This document shows positions 5,659 through 6,241 of a stretch of DNA of 6,241 bases, piece after piece. Position numbers and translations under genes: made by a program. Each line of letters starts with the position of its first letter. Within the stretch, counting starts at the first letter, position 1. Source of the stretch: Desulfobacterales bacterium. Lineage in GTDB: Bacteria > Desulfobacterota > Desulfobacteria > Desulfobacterales > JAHEIW01. The notes under the pieces are model-generated. The model was not told where the DNA came from. It ran no database searches and saw nothing but the letters and a program-made list of their open reading frames with translations. The DNA lies in the NCBI GenBank assembly GCA_030145015.1, contig JAQYWI010000262.1, positions 1 through 6,241 on the forward strand. The letters run 5' to 3'.

Positions 5659-5934
5659 ATGGATCCGATTCGAATTCCAATCGAAGATGTCCTGGACCTG
5701 CATACATTTCGACCGCGAGATATAGCGGATCTTTTGGACGAATATTTCGCCGAATGCATTAAGGCCGGCATACCATCCGTGCGCGTAATTCACGGCAAGG
5801 GCAAAGGCATCCAAAAAAAACAGGTGCACAAGATTTTAAAAAAACACCCTTTGGTCCAAAACTTCAGCGATGCACCCCCCGAAGCCGGCGGTTGGGGGGC
5901 CACATTGGTGCAGTTGCGACAACCCTTGCGCTAG
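5659..5934 (+). CDS. Stand-alone Smr-domain protein, predicted nucleic-acid endonuclease
   Basis: A 91-residue protein that is almost entirely one Smr domain, the module named for the MutS2 C-terminus and known as a DNA-nicking or RNA-cleaving nuclease in several proteins. Visible signatures: VLDLHTFRPRDI (11-22) with the LDxH motif (L12, D13, H15); VRVIHGKGKGIQKKQVHKIL (41-60) with the HGKGxG loop; and the C-terminal GGWGATLVQL (77-86). No MutS2 ATPase domains or zinc-binding segment precede it. The start is the ATG at 5659; no Shine-Dalgarno is visible, and an in-frame TGA at 5623-5625 limits any extension to 11 residues with no better start. It faces a repeat element upstream and a possible MITE downstream, so it appears to be a single-gene transcript. 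The substrate is unknown. Confidence 0.92.
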   Translation: MDPIRIPIEDVLDLHTFRPRDIADLLDEYFAECIKAGIPSVRVIHGKGKGIQKKQVHKILKKHPLVQNFSDAPPEAGGWGATLVQLRQPLR

Positions 5935-5966
5935 AGTTGACTGATCTAAAGAAGCATCCCCTTTAG

Positions 5967-6124
5967 TGTTGTGTCCTGCAAATAAGTTGCAAAATGATTG
6001 TCACTCCCGCGCAGGCGGGAGTCCAGTTCAAAGACGTCTGGATTCCCGCCTGCGCGGGAATGACGGATGGATAGCACGCCTCAGCACTTAATAATATTTT
6101 TGACAATATTGCTTGGACACAACA
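5967..6124. mobile_element. Possible MITE-like element bounded by inverted TGTTGTGTCC
   Basis: TGTTGTGTCC (5967-5976) and its exact reverse complement GGACACAACA (6115-6124) bracket a 158-base non-coding segment. Inward of the 10-bp exact ends the two sides remain loosely similar (GCAA, then a CAAAA-type run) for roughly 20 more bases when aligned as inverted copies. This is the pattern of a miniature inverted-repeat element or a remnant of an IS end pair. No clear target-site duplication is visible, and no transposase is present. A GC-rich palindrome sits inside. Confidence 0.4.
6000..6064. repeat. REP-like GC-rich palindrome
   Basis: Arms at 6000-6026 and 6038-6064 are inverted copies agreeing at 25 of 27 positions around an 11-base loop. 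Each arm is itself palindromic (TCCCGCGCAGGCGGGA; TTCCCGCCTGCGCGGGAA), so it can form either one long hairpin or two small ones. This TTCCCGC-n-GCGGGAA type of unit with a flanking TCCAG/CTGGA is a widespread intergenic repeat in many proteobacteria and is similar in form to the dRS3 units of Neisseria. Lying between the convergent Smr and PPIase genes, it can act as a transcript-end stabiliser or terminator. Confidence 0.8.
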
Positions 6125-6146
6125 ATAGCTAGGTATGCTTTAAATC

Positions 6147-6241
6147 TCACTTCACCCGCTGGGCCCGGGTGATGACGATTGGCTCATCCGGCACATCGCG
6201 GTACATGCCGCGGGTAACGGTCGAGACCTTGGAGATCGCAT
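6147..6241 (-). CDS. C-terminus of a cyclophilin-type peptidyl-prolyl isomerase (partial)
   Basis: The last 30 codons and the stop (TGA, plus-strand 6147-6149) of a gene that continues past the right edge. The readable end is AISKVSTVTRGMYRDVPDEP followed by IVITRAQRVK. Bacterial cyclophilins end with a conserved VxAISKVxTxxRGxYxDVPxEPIVI pattern after the catalytic barrel, and the match here is good, including the final beta strand. The catalytic residues (the FHR and QGG motifs) lie outside the window, so activity cannot be judged, nor whether the protein is cytoplasmic or exported. It is convergent with the Smr gene. Confidence 0.75.
   Translation of the reverse strand, partial: AISKVSTVTRGMYRDVPDEPIVITRAQRVK

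Overview
The window looks like a chromosomal segment of a Desulfobacterota (deltaproteobacterial) genome, probably Desulfobacterales-like. This is inferred from gene content, moderate GC, and intergenic spaces full of short inverted repeats; no rRNA or other strict taxonomic marker is present. It holds six complete protein genes and two genes cut by the window edges. No tRNA, rRNA, CRISPR array or transposase gene was seen.

Layout. 1-165 (minus): the first 55 codons of an exported protein, probably an M48-type metallopeptidase, transcribed divergently from parA. 334-1092 and 1172-2080 (plus): parA and parB, the chromosome-segregation ATPase and its CTPase/DNA-binding partner. 2081-2287: a gap with a hairpin repeat. 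2288-2809 and 2811-4550 (plus): a YacP/Rae1-like NYN-domain ribonuclease gene, then, one base later, a 579-residue protein that joins a complete IspH (last enzyme of the MEP isoprenoid pathway) to a complete nine-helix UbiA-type prenyltransferase. 4551-4640: an array of GGTTCA-type units in both orientations between convergent genes. 4674-5318 (minus): plsY, the acyl-phosphate:glycerol-3-phosphate acyltransferase. 5319-5658: a 340-base gap mostly filled by a repeat element with 24-bp inverted arms and internal tandem repeats. 5659-5934 (plus): a stand-alone Smr-domain protein. 5967-6124: a possible small non-coding mobile element carrying a GC-rich REP-like palindrome. 6147-6241 (minus): the C-terminal end of a probable cyclophilin-type peptidyl-prolyl isomerase.

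How the genes work together. ParA and ParB form a segregation pair, though no consensus parS site is visible here. The NYN nuclease and the IspH-UbiA fusion look translationally coupled. The fusion places isoprenoid precursor synthesis and a membrane prenyl-transfer reaction on one polypeptide, and is the most interesting coding feature. PlsY starts membrane phospholipid synthesis but is convergent with the fusion gene, so co-transcription is not expected. The other notable content is the repeats: three different families occupy the gaps, and one of them (core GCCTAAA) occurs in two separate gaps.
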